Origin: Govania unica
GTDB lineage: Bacteria > Pseudomonadota > Alphaproteobacteria > Sphingomonadales > Govanellaceae
Length of the DNA stretch: 64,000 bases
Assembly (NCBI RefSeq): GCF_027920805.1
Contig: NZ_JANWOI010000002.1
Coordinates: 434,001-498,000 of the forward strand
Reading direction: 5' to 3'
Shown: in pieces, positions 47,578 through 56,182 of the stretch
How positions within the stretch are numbered: the stretch's first letter is position 1
How the letters are laid out: each line of letters opens with the position of its first letter
Made by a program: the position numbers and the translations under genes
Notes under the pieces: generated by a model
The model's input: only the letters and a program-made list of their open reading frames with translations
Database searches by the model: none
What the model was told of the DNA's origin: nothing

Positions 47578-49572
47578 ATGAGCGACAGGGATGACAGATT
47601 CAAACCGGAACTTGGCCGCATTCGCAGCGTCGGCCGAGGGTGCGGGCGACCCTATCTCAATCGCGTGCTGAAAGAGATGTCCGTCGCGGGTCTCGCAGGT
47701 TTATCCGGCCACTCCTTCAGCGGCTATCGCATCGGGCGCGGCAATGACGCCGGGCGGCATGAGCGGGCGGGATATCGTCCAGGCCCGGCCTATCGCCGTG
47801 TCATCATCAAGACCCGGCTTGTCCGGCTGTCATCCGGCAGGCAAGCCGCGGTCCGGGCCCATCTCCGATATATTCAGCGGGACGGGGTCTCAAGGACGAA
47901 CGACCCCGGCGAGCTTTATGATTGCAGCAGCGACGCAGCGGATGGCAAGGCCTTCCTCGATCGCGGGGAAGGAGATCGCCATCAGTTCCGCTTCATTGTG
48001 TCGGCGGAAGACGCGGCAGAGCTTGATGATCAGAAGCCCTTCATCCGTGATCTCATGGCCGCTATGGAAAAGGATCTCGGCACCAGACTCGACTGGGTCG
48101 CGGTCGATCATTTCAATACCGACAATCCCCATACCCATATCCTGCTGCGCGGCAAGGACGAGCGCGGTCAGGATCTGATCATCGCCCGGGACTATATCCG
48201 GGAGGGCATGCGACGGCGGGCAAGTGAGCTCATCACCCTTGAGCTCGGACCGCAAACGGAGCTGGAGATCAGGCGCAAGCTTGAACGACAGGTGGCCCAG
48301 GACCGCTTCACCGATCTCGATCGCGATCTCCTGCGGTCAGCTGCCGACGGGATCGTCGATCTCCGTGCAATGCCGGAGCCGGCGCGCGACCGCCACAAAC
48401 GCCTCCAGAAAATCGGCAGGCTGCAGGTTCTCGCTGAGCGCGGGCTCGCGCTCGAGATCAAGACCGGCCGCTGGACGCTCTCCCCCAAACTGGAAGAGAC
48501 CCTGCGCCAGGCCGGGGAGCGCGGGGATATTATCAAGACCATGCATAGGGCTCTCGCAGATCAGAAACAGTCCCGCGCCATCGTGAGCTTCGACATACAT
48601 CATGACATATCCTCTGAGCACCCCATGACCGGCCTGCTCATCGGCAAGGGCGTCGCTGGGGATGGACTTGGCGATCGGCTGCATCTCGTGATCGACGGCA
48701 GCGATGGGCGGGTGCATTACCTGGAGCTGCCTGAAGCCGCTTGCGGCGACATACCGAGGGGCAGTCTGGTTGAGGTCGTCCGGACCAGGCAGCAAGCTCG
48801 CGCGGCGGATCGCACCATTGCTGACCTTGCTCGCCAGAACGAGAGTCTCTATGAGCCGGCCGTTCATCTCCTTATGGCGCGGGAGCGGATCCCGGTTCCG
48901 GGCGACAATCATGAGGGCTATGTGGAGGCTCATGTGCGTCGCCTTGAGGCTTTGCGCCGGACCGGGATTGTCGAGCGACTTGGCCCCGATTGCTGGCGGA
49001 TTCCTGAAGATTATGAGCTAAGGGCAGAGGCCCATGACCGGAGCCGTAACCAGCAGGTCCGCCTCCGGCTTCTCTGTCCGATTGGACTTGAAACCCAGAT
49101 CACGGCCAACGCCGCCACCTGGCTCGATCGCGCCATCCTGGATCCGGGCTCATTCGGCATCCGGGACGGCGGTTTCGGTCGGGAAGTGTTGAGATCCATG
49201 GAGCACCGCAAAGAATGGCTCGCGGGACAGGGCCTCCTGCATCAGGAGGCCGATCGCTGGATCCCGCACCGCAACTTCCTCACCCTTCTCGCCAGACGGG
49301 AACTTGAAGAGACGGGGCGAGGCCTTGAGCAGATGGGAGATCTTCCATTTCGTGTACCCGAAAACGGCGAGCGGGTCAGGGGTATCTACCGGCAATCCCT
49401 GACCCTTGTCAGCGGAAAATATGCCCTGATCGAAGGCACCCATGAGATCAATCTTGTGCCCTGGCGACCGGTCATTGAACGGGAGCTCGGGCGCCATGTC
49501 AGTGGTATTGTCCATGGAGACGGCGTTTCATGGAAGATGGGGAGGGGCCGCGACCGTGGTCCTTGGCGCTAA
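47578..49572 (+). CDS. Relaxase of the RlxS/DUF3363 type
   Basis: A 664-residue relaxase that would nick oriT and lead the transferred strand. The HUH-type metal motif is VDHFNTDNPHTHILLRG (about residues 180-196), with the preceding acidic strand RFIVSAEDAAEL. The N-terminal Arg-rich part has HLRYIQRDGVSRTNDPGELY. The rest is the DUF3363 region common to alphaproteobacterial ICE relaxases such as RlxS. ATG 47578 starts the recognisable protein; no strong ribosome-binding site is seen. It is followed by cargo genes rather than directly by traG, as if a defence block had been inserted. Confidence 0.93.
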   Translation: MSDRDDRFKPELGRIRSVGRGCGRPYLNRVLKEMSVAGLAGLSGHSFSGYRIGRGNDAGRHERAGYRPGPAYRRVIIKTRLVRLSSGRQAAVRAHLRYIQRDGVSRTNDPGELYDCSSDAADGKAFLDRGEGDRHQFRFIVSAEDAAELDDQKPFIRDLMAAMEKDLGTRLDWVAVDHFNTDNPHTHILLRGKDERGQDLIIARDYIREGMRRRASELITLELGPQTELEIRRKLERQVAQDRFTDLDRDLLRSAADGIVDLRAMPEPARDRHKRLQKIGRLQVLAERGLALEIKTGRWTLSPKLEETLRQAGERGDIIKTMHRALADQKQSRAIVSFDIHHDISSEHPMTGLLIGKGVAGDGLGDRLHLVIDGSDGRVHYLELPEAACGDIPRGSLVEVVRTRQQARAADRTIADLARQNESLYEPAVHLLMARERIPVPGDNHEGYVEAHVRRLEALRRTGIVERLGPDCWRIPEDYELRAEAHDRSRNQQVRLRLLCPIGLETQITANAATWLDRAILDPGSFGIRDGGFGREVLRSMEHRKEWLAGQGLLHQEADRWIPHRNFLTLLARRELEETGRGLEQMGDLPFRVPENGERVRGIYRQSLTLVSGKYALIEGTHEINLVPWRPVIERELGRHVSGIVHGDGVSWKMGRGRDRGPWR

Positions 49573-49843
49573 GAAGGGAATGTTCAAGCGTCAGGAGTTC
49601 CTGAGATTTTGGAAAATAGCATCTAAGAATATCTGCATTATATTATAAGGCTTGCATGAAGAGCCGCAGCGTTGGCTCCTTTCCGAATGGAGCGTCGTCA
49701 CGTTGCGCCGATGGCGGGACTGGTTGTGGGACAGAATATTCCAATGCGACGGGCCTCAAGCACATAGGTCGCGGCGTTGCCCCCTACGCCCTCGTCTGAG
49801 GCCTCGGCAACAACCATCTGCACACATATTCCTGATGAATCCG

Positions 49844-50020
49844 ATGACCGACAATTTGATCGACTATTGCAGTATTTTCCCACCAGACAGGATAGTGCTC
49901 GTTGTCGATGCGTCTGGCAACATCTCACTCCTGTTGCCCAACTATCCCGCTACCATTGAAGGGCCACTTATAATCCAATTGCTAGCAGCGATGCTGCTAA
50001 GGTCCAAAGATGAGGAATGA
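49844..50020 (+). CDS. Small hypothetical protein (doubtful)
   Basis: A 58-residue frame starting MTDNLIDYCSIFPPDRIVLV, with a hydrophobic central strand and a helical end (GPLIIQLLAAMLLRS). No family is recognised and the ribosome-binding site is poor. The frame is open upstream but reads as low-complexity Arg/Pro sequence. The rest of the gap from the relaxase (49573) to the structured RNA region (50186) shows no other gene. Confidence 0.3.
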   Translation: MTDNLIDYCSIFPPDRIVLVVDASGNISLLLPNYPATIEGPLIIQLLAAMLLRSKDEE

Positions 50021-50185
50021 GGCGAGTAAATGCTGACTGACCTGACGGATGCGCCTCGATCATAAAGAGGGGAAATCACGATGAAAGAGGCGATTTATTC
50101 TATTCCTTAGCCATGCTTGAGCACGATTTCTAAAAGCATCTGTCAGCCCTTGAAATTGGTGCAACATATTCCCATTTGCTTCTAG

Positions 50186-50483
50186 CCGCCAGGAATTGGC
50201 CGGGCGGTTAGACTGTTGAGACTGTCAACCTCAATACGGAGATCGGGCACGACGATGCCGAATAGCACCGCCGTGACGGCGACCCAGTTGAGAGAGACAT
50301 CGAGCATCGCTCGGACCTCCACGGTTACATTATACCACCTCGCGTTTCGAGACCCGTGTCGGCGAGGCGTTCGGAGTTGAGAGAGACGCTGAACGCAATG
50401 GCTGGCAGAAGGTGGCGTGCGTTCGGGGGACGTCCGGCCTCGGCCGGAGCCCAGGGTCAGGGCCAGTCCCCCGAACTCTGCGA
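50186..50483 (+). ncRNA. Structured RNA region upstream of the reverse transcriptase, candidate template ncRNA
   Basis: Six or more stem-loops are packed into 290 nt: CCGCC/GGCGG (50186/50203), GTTGA/TCAAC (50215/50225), CGCCG/CGGCG (50269/50277), CGAGC/GCTCG (50301/50309) and GCGTTC/GAACGC (50367/50391). An 11-bp stem GTTCGGGGGAC/GTCCCCCGAAC (50421-50431/50466-50476) encloses two more hairpins (TCCGGC/GCCGGA and GCCC/GGGC), a three-way junction. AGTTGAGAGAGAC occurs twice (50286-50298, 50375-50387). Defence RTs of the DRT2 and DRT9 types carry such an RNA directly upstream as template. Exact 5' and 3' ends are not known. Confidence 0.65.
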
Positions 50484-50495
50484 ATGGAGGCGCGC

Positions 50496-51794
50496 GTGCC
50501 GCTGGATTGGCTGAAACCGCGCCGCTATCGGCACTTCGACCTGCCCGTCAACGAAGCCTTCGCCCGGAAGGCAATGATCCCTACCGTGGTGTCTAAGCAC
50601 GCATTCTCGCCACTCATCCACTACAGCAAGGAGGAAACGCGCTACAAAAAATGTCCCAAAACGGGGACGCGGACGATTAGCCAGAAAGAGCGTCCCATCA
50701 AATATGCCGCCCACCGGGACGCCTGCATCCTCTCCTATTATGCTCATCAAATAAATCAGGCTCTCGATGCTCGATACAAGGCAGTAAGTATCTCAGACAA
50801 CGTAATCGCCTACCGGGCGCTTGGGCAAGCCAACTATAATTTTGCAGCGGAGGCTATGGCTTTCGCCCAGGCGAAGGCGCCCGTCGTAATCTTGGCCTTC
50901 GACATCACGAGCTTTTTTGACACCCTCGATCATGGCCTCCTTAAGCGACGGCTGAAATCTCTGCTGGGAGTCTATGAGCTTGCCGACGATTGGCACAAGG
51001 TTTTCCGTTTCATCACCCGGTTTCACTACGTCGATCTTGAAGAACTGAAGGTCCATCCGGTATTCGGACAGCGCTTGAAGCAGAAAACCCGCGATCGTAT
51101 CGCCAGTATGGAGGAATTAAAGGCGGAAGGCGTCACCTTTCATGCCAACCCTGAGCTGGCCAAGGGTCATCGCCGTGGCATCCCGCAAGGGACGCCAATC
51201 AGCGCCACTGCGTCCAATCTTTATATGATGGAATTCGATGTTGCGGCCAGAGCCTGTTGCGATCAGGTTGGCGCGTTCTATCGCCGTTACTCCGATGACA
51301 TCCTCGTCATTTGCGAGCCTGACGATGCACTGGCGATAGAGGCAGAGATTTTGCACCTGATTGCTGCTGAAAAGTTGGTGATCGCACCGGACAAAACCGA
51401 GAAGACACTATTCGAGAAAGTGCGGGCCATGCCCCGCACTTCTAAGGCAGCCCAATATCTAGGATTCACCTTCGACGAAGCCGGTCCAGCTATCCGCGAA
51501 AGCTCGCTCGCTCGACAATGGCGGAAAATGCGATACGCGATGAAACGCGCCCGGAAAGCAGCCTTATGGCGTGCGAAGGCAGGTCTGCCCGGCAAGGTGT
51601 ATACGAAGAATCTCTATCGCCGCTTTTCAAACATTAAGGTCAATGATGGTCTCTCGCTCCGAACGCTTCGAAATTTTTCATCATACGGACGACGTAGTGC
51701 CGAGGTTTTCGGACAGGGGGAGAAAATTACCCGGCAGGTGAAACGCTTCGAGCAAGCGGCGCTACGAGAAATCTCGAAGCTCAAGACGTTATGA
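50496..51794 (+). CDS. Defence-type reverse transcriptase (UG/DRT class, DRT2-like)
   Basis: A 432-residue RT without maturase or integrase domains. Motif A is AFDITSFFDTLDH, motif B RGIPQGTPISATASNLYM, motif C YRRYSDDILVI (YSDD catalytic). The N-terminal part RYRHFDLPV, SKHAFSPLIHY, RPIKYAAHRDACILSYYA and NVIAYRALGQANYNFA resembles the DRT2/UG2 group of antiphage RTs as I know it. GTG 50496 has GGAGG five bases upstream (50486-50490) and is the best start; ATG 50484 is possible. It is a single gene with a structured RNA region upstream, inside conjugative-element cargo. DRT2 copies a small RNA into a repetitive toxic gene. Retron or DRT9 are alternatives. Confidence 0.9.
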   Translation: MPLDWLKPRRYRHFDLPVNEAFARKAMIPTVVSKHAFSPLIHYSKEETRYKKCPKTGTRTISQKERPIKYAAHRDACILSYYAHQINQALDARYKAVSISDNVIAYRALGQANYNFAAEAMAFAQAKAPVVILAFDITSFFDTLDHGLLKRRLKSLLGVYELADDWHKVFRFITRFHYVDLEELKVHPVFGQRLKQKTRDRIASMEELKAEGVTFHANPELAKGHRRGIPQGTPISATASNLYMMEFDVAARACCDQVGAFYRRYSDDILVICEPDDALAIEAEILHLIAAEKLVIAPDKTEKTLFEKVRAMPRTSKAAQYLGFTFDEAGPAIRESSLARQWRKMRYAMKRARKAALWRAKAGLPGKVYTKNLYRRFSNIKVNDGLSLRTLRNFSSYGRRSAEVFGQGEKITRQVKRFEQAALREISKLKTL

Positions 51795-51837
51795 CAGTCC
51801 GCCCCAGATATGCGTTACGGCACACAAAGGCAAAAAT

Positions 51838-53028
51838 CTAAATCCTGAATGACTTCAGTTCCATGAATTTCTGCTCATCACTTATTTGTTCGATCAGATA
51901 TTCAACCCATCGATCGGAATACGTATAGTCATTGTGGGCGGCGTGATATACGCAATAATCGTGTTTCGTGTTCTCCGGCTGGGTTGCTCCCTTGCGCGGT
52001 CGCACCGCGAATTTACGCCATGCCTGCGTATGGTTGTGTTTGGTGAAGACTTTCCCTGCTTTTTTCTGGACAAGTGTTACTACGTCGCCCGGTTTGTGGG
52101 GGTATAGGTGATCGGCCAGCTTGTGCTGGACAAGGACGTTCCGGATATCCTTTCCCTCTACCGAATGAGGCTGAACAAACTGAAAATGCGCCCGTGATTT
52201 GGTAACGGCATCGAGCGTGTAAATCACCCTGAACTGATATTCGAGGTCGGCAATCTGGGATTCGGTCATCCCCTCGGTTAGCCGCGCATCAACAGCATCA
52301 ATGTGTGCCGGAATTTCATAACGGTTAAGGGTCGTAAGCTGCTCAAGATTCATCTTGGTGAACTGAAGCGCAAATGACAGATCATGAGACAAGGTTATCT
52401 GATCGCCGAACAGGTCGCATATCGCCTTGTCAAAATTTAGGCAGCAGGCTTGAAACAGACCAAGCCATTTTATGTCGGCGCGGCCGAGGAGCTTATGCTC
52501 CACATCATCACGGAGGATTTTCAGCGCCTTAAGATTGTCCTTCACGCCTTTCGACAGTGGGCAATCCTGCCGGTCGAGCATCTGGCTCAGGAGCAATGAT
52601 CTGCCGTCTTTGCCAACGATCCTTACGTTCCTCCGTTCGTAATACTCATGTAGGAGGTAGGTCCACGCTACATTCATCAGCATGGTGAACACCTCGGACT
52701 TGAAGCGCATTGCCGGGCTGTTGAAAACCTGAACCCCAAGAACCATAGCCTCGCGGGCGCGGATCAGGCGCTCATGATCGAACAGATTTAGGCCGGTCTT
52801 GGGATCATATGAATTTTTCTTGATTTTAAAGAATTCAACGGCTTCATCGCTCGCGGCGATAATCGTAGCGTCGTTCTTGGTTTCTGTAATGCGAGCGCTG
52901 TTGATGGTTGCTTCACGACCTATGTTCACAAGCGCCTGAATGTCCTGATTTCGCCAGCCTTGATTGAGAAGTGCCTTAATTATGCACTTTTCCTCGTATG
53001 TTAGCGCCCCATTTTTATTTCGTATCAT
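51838..53028 (-). CDS. DUF3644 domain protein
   Basis: A 396-residue protein. An N-terminal HTH-like part (LTYEEKCIIKALLNQGWRNQ, DIQALVNIGREATINSARI) precedes the DUF3644 domain, seen in LIRAREAMVLGVQVFNSPAM, RFKSEVFTMLMNVAWTYLLH and KALKILRDDVEHKLLG. The family has unknown activity and is often found in defence islands; the all-helical DUF3644 part is HEPN-like in character. The C-terminal 100 residues are Lys/His-rich. It is convergent with the RT gene (43 bp between stops) and so is not part of its operon. It is less GC-rich than the flanking transfer genes, which fits cargo origin. Confidence 0.75.
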   Translation of the reverse strand: MIRNKNGALTYEEKCIIKALLNQGWRNQDIQALVNIGREATINSARITETKNDATIIAASDEAVEFFKIKKNSYDPKTGLNLFDHERLIRAREAMVLGVQVFNSPAMRFKSEVFTMLMNVAWTYLLHEYYERRNVRIVGKDGRSLLLSQMLDRQDCPLSKGVKDNLKALKILRDDVEHKLLGRADIKWLGLFQACCLNFDKAICDLFGDQITLSHDLSFALQFTKMNLEQLTTLNRYEIPAHIDAVDARLTEGMTESQIADLEYQFRVIYTLDAVTKSRAHFQFVQPHSVEGKDIRNVLVQHKLADHLYPHKPGDVVTLVQKKAGKVFTKHNHTQAWRKFAVRPRKGATQPENTKHDYCVYHAAHNDYTYSDRWVEYLIEQISDEQKFMELKSFRI

Positions 53029-53259
53029 GGCTTGCTTGTTTACAGTGAAAATTTACGCTTGGCAAAGAGATGTTGAAATCGAATTAGAGTTTATCGTTAT
53101 TTACTTAAAAAATAAAATCATAGAATAATATTCTAAAAAGTAAAAATATATCCCAATCATAAATTGCGGATGGAAATGTGCAAAAATATAATAAAAAATT
53201 TATATTTATGTATTAATTGCGAGAGATTATTTTTTATTTTTGAGCGGTTTTCATATTCC
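53029..53259. other. AT-rich intergenic stretch
   Basis: About 230 bp of strongly AT-rich sequence separate two minus-strand genes. No gene or clear repeat is seen. It likely holds the promoter of the DUF3644 gene and the 3' region of the nucleotidyltransferase-HEPN gene. Confidence 0.4.
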
Positions 53260-54207
53260 CTACGATATAAACTCCTTTAAGTTATGCAGTTTCTTCTTAC
53301 AGACTTGCTCAACTATATGCTGCAAAAGATCTACATGAATACCTAACCAGTTGAGCTCTTCCTTCGTGACAGCATAATGCTCGGAATATCTAGCATCGAC
53401 ATATGCTCTCTTCAAAAGCTCAAAGCAGCGACGCTCGTTCTTGGTTTCACGGGGCCAAGCATTAATTAAATTTTTCTCATTAGCTTCTGCCAACGAGCGG
53501 AGAAATTTTATGTTATGTGTAGAAGGGCCGTAATTGGTCACTGTCAACAATAGGCACTGGTACAAACGCTCTGTAGCTTGATGCAGCATAAATGCTGCAT
53601 CATTCCATTTTTCCTCACGTATTCCAAATCGATAAAAATCAATTGCACTCATTGCATTGGCATACCATCTCTCAAAATGCCCCTTTGCAGTCTTATAGGC
53701 TTCCTCTGCTGTAATTAGTTTCGGCTCAATCAATGGATAGCCCGGCAGTTCATACAGAACAATCCCCTCGCGCTTGATGTCCGAGAAAAAATACTGCCCC
53801 TGTGCGAGCGCGTTGTTCACCTCGTCCATGGTATGGACAATAAAGTTCACTGGCGTCTTGATCTCCGGATCGCGCATCAGGCGATCATCGGCGGTGTGCC
53901 AATAGGTGGCGAGGTCGGTCAGATCCTTGTGATTGACGATGACGAGCAGATCATAATCGCTCATATAGCCCTTGGATGTATGGGGCTCATCGACCCAGCC
54001 GCCACGCGCGTAGGATCCGAACAGAATAATCTTGAGGATCCGTCCCGACTTCTTGCGTGGGGACGTGGCAAGTTTGAGGACGTCCTCGAATTCCGCGAAC
54101 AGGATATCCACCGCGCGCGCGAGCTCGCGTTGTTTTTTCTGCGGCAGATGATCCAGATCTTTTCTCATGTCCTCAATGTTACTCAGAGTGCTTCGAAAGC
54201 CAAGCAT
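53260..54207 (-). CDS. Nucleotidyltransferase-HEPN fusion protein
   Basis: A 315-residue protein. The N-terminal minimal nucleotidyltransferase has ILFGSYARGGWVDEP and SDYDLLVIV (GSxxRG, DxD) and a third acidic strand near PVNFIVHT. The C-terminal HEPN domain (about 170-300) has helices HFERWYANAMSAIDFYRFGI, AAFMLHQATERLYQCLLL and the late DARYSEHYAV, in the place of the HEPN RNase motif. Separate MNT and HEPN proteins form toxin-antitoxin pairs; the fusion may self-regulate. The first half is as GC-rich as the element, while the second half is clearly AT-rich, suggesting a mosaic gene. Confidence 0.85.
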   Translation of the reverse strand: MLGFRSTLSNIEDMRKDLDHLPQKKQRELARAVDILFAEFEDVLKLATSPRKKSGRILKIILFGSYARGGWVDEPHTSKGYMSDYDLLVIVNHKDLTDLATYWHTADDRLMRDPEIKTPVNFIVHTMDEVNNALAQGQYFFSDIKREGIVLYELPGYPLIEPKLITAEEAYKTAKGHFERWYANAMSAIDFYRFGIREEKWNDAAFMLHQATERLYQCLLLTVTNYGPSTHNIKFLRSLAEANEKNLINAWPRETKNERRCFELLKRAYVDARYSEHYAVTKEELNWLGIHVDLLQHIVEQVCKKKLHNLKEFIS

Positions 54208-54378
54208 TGAGGCCTGTCACGGATTAAATCCTATCCAAAATAGACTATTGGATCCAGAAATCTCCAAGTCAAGCCATGCCCATATATAACTCATTGGTAT
54301 TATACTAAAAACTCTGTTGCTTGTGAACCTTCCTCTAAAGCACATTATAGCCTGTCGAACATCGGAAAAGGTGACGCA

Positions 54379-54615
54379 ATGGCGACCCCGAATGCGGAAC
54401 AGAGGAACGAGGGCTCAAATATGCGCCTCCGCGAGCGAGGGGATAGGCTCCTCAGGATCTCAGACGTCCGTCTCATGACAGCTTTTGGCCGCTCGACCAT
54501 CTACCGGAAGATCAGCGAGGGCACATTCCCTGAGCCGATCCGCTTCTCCGCCAATGTCGTGCGCTGGCGGGAGTCCGCCATACAGGCCTGGATCGATGGC
54601 TTCGGATCCAAATAA
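54379..54615 (+). CDS. AlpA-family DNA-binding regulator
   Basis: A 78-residue MerR-like HTH protein of the AlpA/excisionase type: LLRISDVRLMTAFGRSTIYR, KISEGTFPEPIRFSANVVRW, RESAIQAWIDGF. Such proteins regulate integrase or transfer genes of integrated elements. AAGGTGA lies before ATG 54379. A degraded copy of the last 28 codons occurs 680 bp downstream at 55294. Confidence 0.9.
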   Translation: MATPNAEQRNEGSNMRLRERGDRLLRISDVRLMTAFGRSTIYRKISEGTFPEPIRFSANVVRWRESAIQAWIDGFGSK

Positions 54616-54753
54616 CGATCAGGCATTCACCAGATAGCCTCGGATCCGCCTCCTGCGGAATGTCCGCGTGATTGCCCCCGCCATTCTGATATATAGACTC
54701 TCGTCGATAAATAAGGGCCTGACAATAATCTGGCCGCGCGGGCAGAGGACGAG

Positions 54754-55284
54754 ATGAAGCGAATTCTGAACTTCGAAAAGCCAATCACCCTGAGATCGTC
54801 ACAGCACCGGCGGCGACGCCTGCGGCCGCAACTGCCGTTGGGCCTGGTCCTCCTCGGGGTCGCACTCGGCGGAGCAGGGTATTGGGGCTTTGGCGCAGGA
54901 CTGTTTGAGGGAAATGTAACCGCGCAATCTGATGGCAAAGCATTTCCGCGCTGCGGCCACGGGCCACGGATCAACTGCGTCATTGACGGCGATACCTTTT
55001 ATTTCGAGGGCGACAAAGTGCGGATCTCAAGCATCGATGCCCCTGAAATCAGCTCGCCGCAATGTTCCCGGGAAGCGAAACTCGGGGAACAGGCGACGCA
55101 GCGATTGCAGGAGATCTTGAACGCCGGGTCATTCACCCTTGTGCGGACAGAAGATCGCGACCGCGACAAATATGGCCGGCAATTGCGAGACGTGATGCGG
55201 GACGGAAAGTCCATCGGGGATCAGCTCGTGGAAGAAGGACTTGCTCATCCTTGGCGCGGGTTCAAGCGGTCCTGGTGCCGGTGA
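54754..55284 (+). CDS. Thermonuclease (SNase)-like protein, membrane-anchored or exported
   Basis: A 176-residue staphylococcal nuclease-like protein. An Arg-rich start and one membrane helix (about 28-50, LPLGLVLLGVALGGAGYWGF) place the domain outside the cytosol. The SNase domain has INCVIDGDTFYFEGDKVRIS, IDAPE, and EDRDRDKYGRQLRDV with catalytic-type Arg, then QLVEEGLAH. Such genes are common in conjugative elements; possible roles are DNA degradation at the envelope or nutrient scavenging. The metal and catalytic residues look intact. Confidence 0.85.
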   Translation: MKRILNFEKPITLRSSQHRRRRLRPQLPLGLVLLGVALGGAGYWGFGAGLFEGNVTAQSDGKAFPRCGHGPRINCVIDGDTFYFEGDKVRISSIDAPEISSPQCSREAKLGEQATQRLQEILNAGSFTLVRTEDRDRDKYGRQLRDVMRDGKSIGDQLVEEGLAHPWRGFKRSWCR

Positions 55285-55293
55285 ACTCCTGCT

Positions 55294-55377
55294 AAACCGA
55301 TCCGATTTTCCGCCAAGGTCATGCGCTGGCGGGAGTCTGCCATTCAGCCCTCGATCAACAGCTTTGGGACCGCGTAA
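55294..55377 (+). pseudogene. Remnant of a second AlpA gene (last 28 codons)
   Basis: The frame reads KPIRFSAKVMRWRESAIQPS-INSFGTA-stop, closely matching the end of the AlpA protein at 54379-54615 (EPIRFSANVVRWRESAIQAW...). The nucleotide match is high over about 80 bp, but no start or N-terminal part is present. This points to a partial duplication or recombination scar just after the SNase gene. Confidence 0.8.
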
Positions 55378-55421
55378 GGCCCAAGCCGTCTTTGGAAATG
55401 CACGCTGCAGCGTCGGACCGA

Positions 55422-55718
55422 TCAGCTCAGAAGGGCGCTCGCATCACGGGCGCTGTGCAAGACACGCACTACAAGAATGCCTGTGCCGGTCAGTTCGTAA
55501 TAGATATTGAAGCGACGGAACGGGTGCCGCCTGAGGCCGGCACGGATTTCCGGAATTTCCCGCCCGATTTCCGGCATTGCCGCTAGGCGTTCGAAAATCG
55601 CGGTCAGGTCATCGACAAAAAGTTCCGCGGCGCCCGGATTGTCCTGGCGGATAATCTGCCCGATTTCAAAAAGATCAGCGTAAGCCGCGGGGGTAAGTTT
55701 GACCGCGTTCAAAGACAA
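55422..55718 (-). CDS. parE: ParE/RelE-type toxin
   Basis: A 98-residue toxin of the ParE/RelE superfamily: LTPAAYADLFEIGQIIRQDN, AELFVDDLTAIFERLAAMP, GLRRHPFRRFNIYYELTG, GILVVRVLHSARD. ParE toxins act on DNA gyrase; the RelE branch cuts mRNA, and this one looks ParE-like. It directly follows its antitoxin gene (3 bp). In an integrated element, such a pair helps maintenance by killing cells that lose it. Confidence 0.92.
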   Translation of the reverse strand: MSLNAVKLTPAAYADLFEIGQIIRQDNPGAAELFVDDLTAIFERLAAMPEIGREIPEIRAGLRRHPFRRFNIYYELTGTGILVVRVLHSARDASALLS

Positions 55719-55721
55719 CCC

Positions 55722-55943
55722 CTATCCCGCAAGTGACGTCTTGAGGGCGGCGGGGTTCCAGTCCCTGGGTTCGCCAGAGTTATACCCCTTCTCAATCTCA
55801 GTTCTGAGGCTCGCAAGAGCTTGCTCGCGCTCCTCGACGAGCCGGAGCCCTTCGCGGACAACTTCCGCCGCCGATCCATAGCGACCTTTATCGACAAGAG
55901 ATTCGATCAGGTGGCGATGATGTTCCGAAAATGAAATATTCAT
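55722..55943 (-). CDS. parD: ParD-type ribbon-helix-helix antitoxin
   Basis: A 73-residue antitoxin: a short RHH strand (MNISFSEHHRHLIESLVDKG), the family segment RYGSAAEVVREGLRLVEERE, and a C-terminal toxin-binding helix ending in DWNPAALKTSLAG. It precedes parE, the usual order. It should neutralise ParE and repress its own promoter. It is transcribed opposite to traG. Confidence 0.92.
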   Translation of the reverse strand: MNISFSEHHRHLIESLVDKGRYGSAAEVVREGLRLVEEREQALASLRTEIEKGYNSGEPRDWNPAALKTSLAG

Positions 55944-56182
55944 GAGCGCCTTCTATGGTCCATATATGTGCCATTTTGGACATTATAAGCTTTTCTGCCC
56001 TGGTGATCCAATCTGTTTTTTCGGCGGCGGAGCAGGGGCAGGGTTCCTCGTTCTGGATGCTACTTCCCCCCTTATCCCCTGTTGGATGGTCATGGACCTC
56101 AGTCCGTTGAACCTAAATAAGAAAACGCCCCATCCTGTGCCGCAGTCAGGAACCATCAGACTCCAGAAACGGCACAGCTCCC

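Noticed and set aside
50091-50110. Mini-frame MKEAIYSIP behind a GAGGGG site at 50077-50082
   Set aside because: Only nine codons; without homologues or a transcript it cannot be told from chance.
50412-50495. N-terminal extension of the reverse transcriptase starting at GTG 50412
   Set aside because: The extension overlaps the 11-bp stem of the structured RNA region and is low-complexity Gly/Pro/Arg; GTG 50496 has a strong ribosome-binding site.
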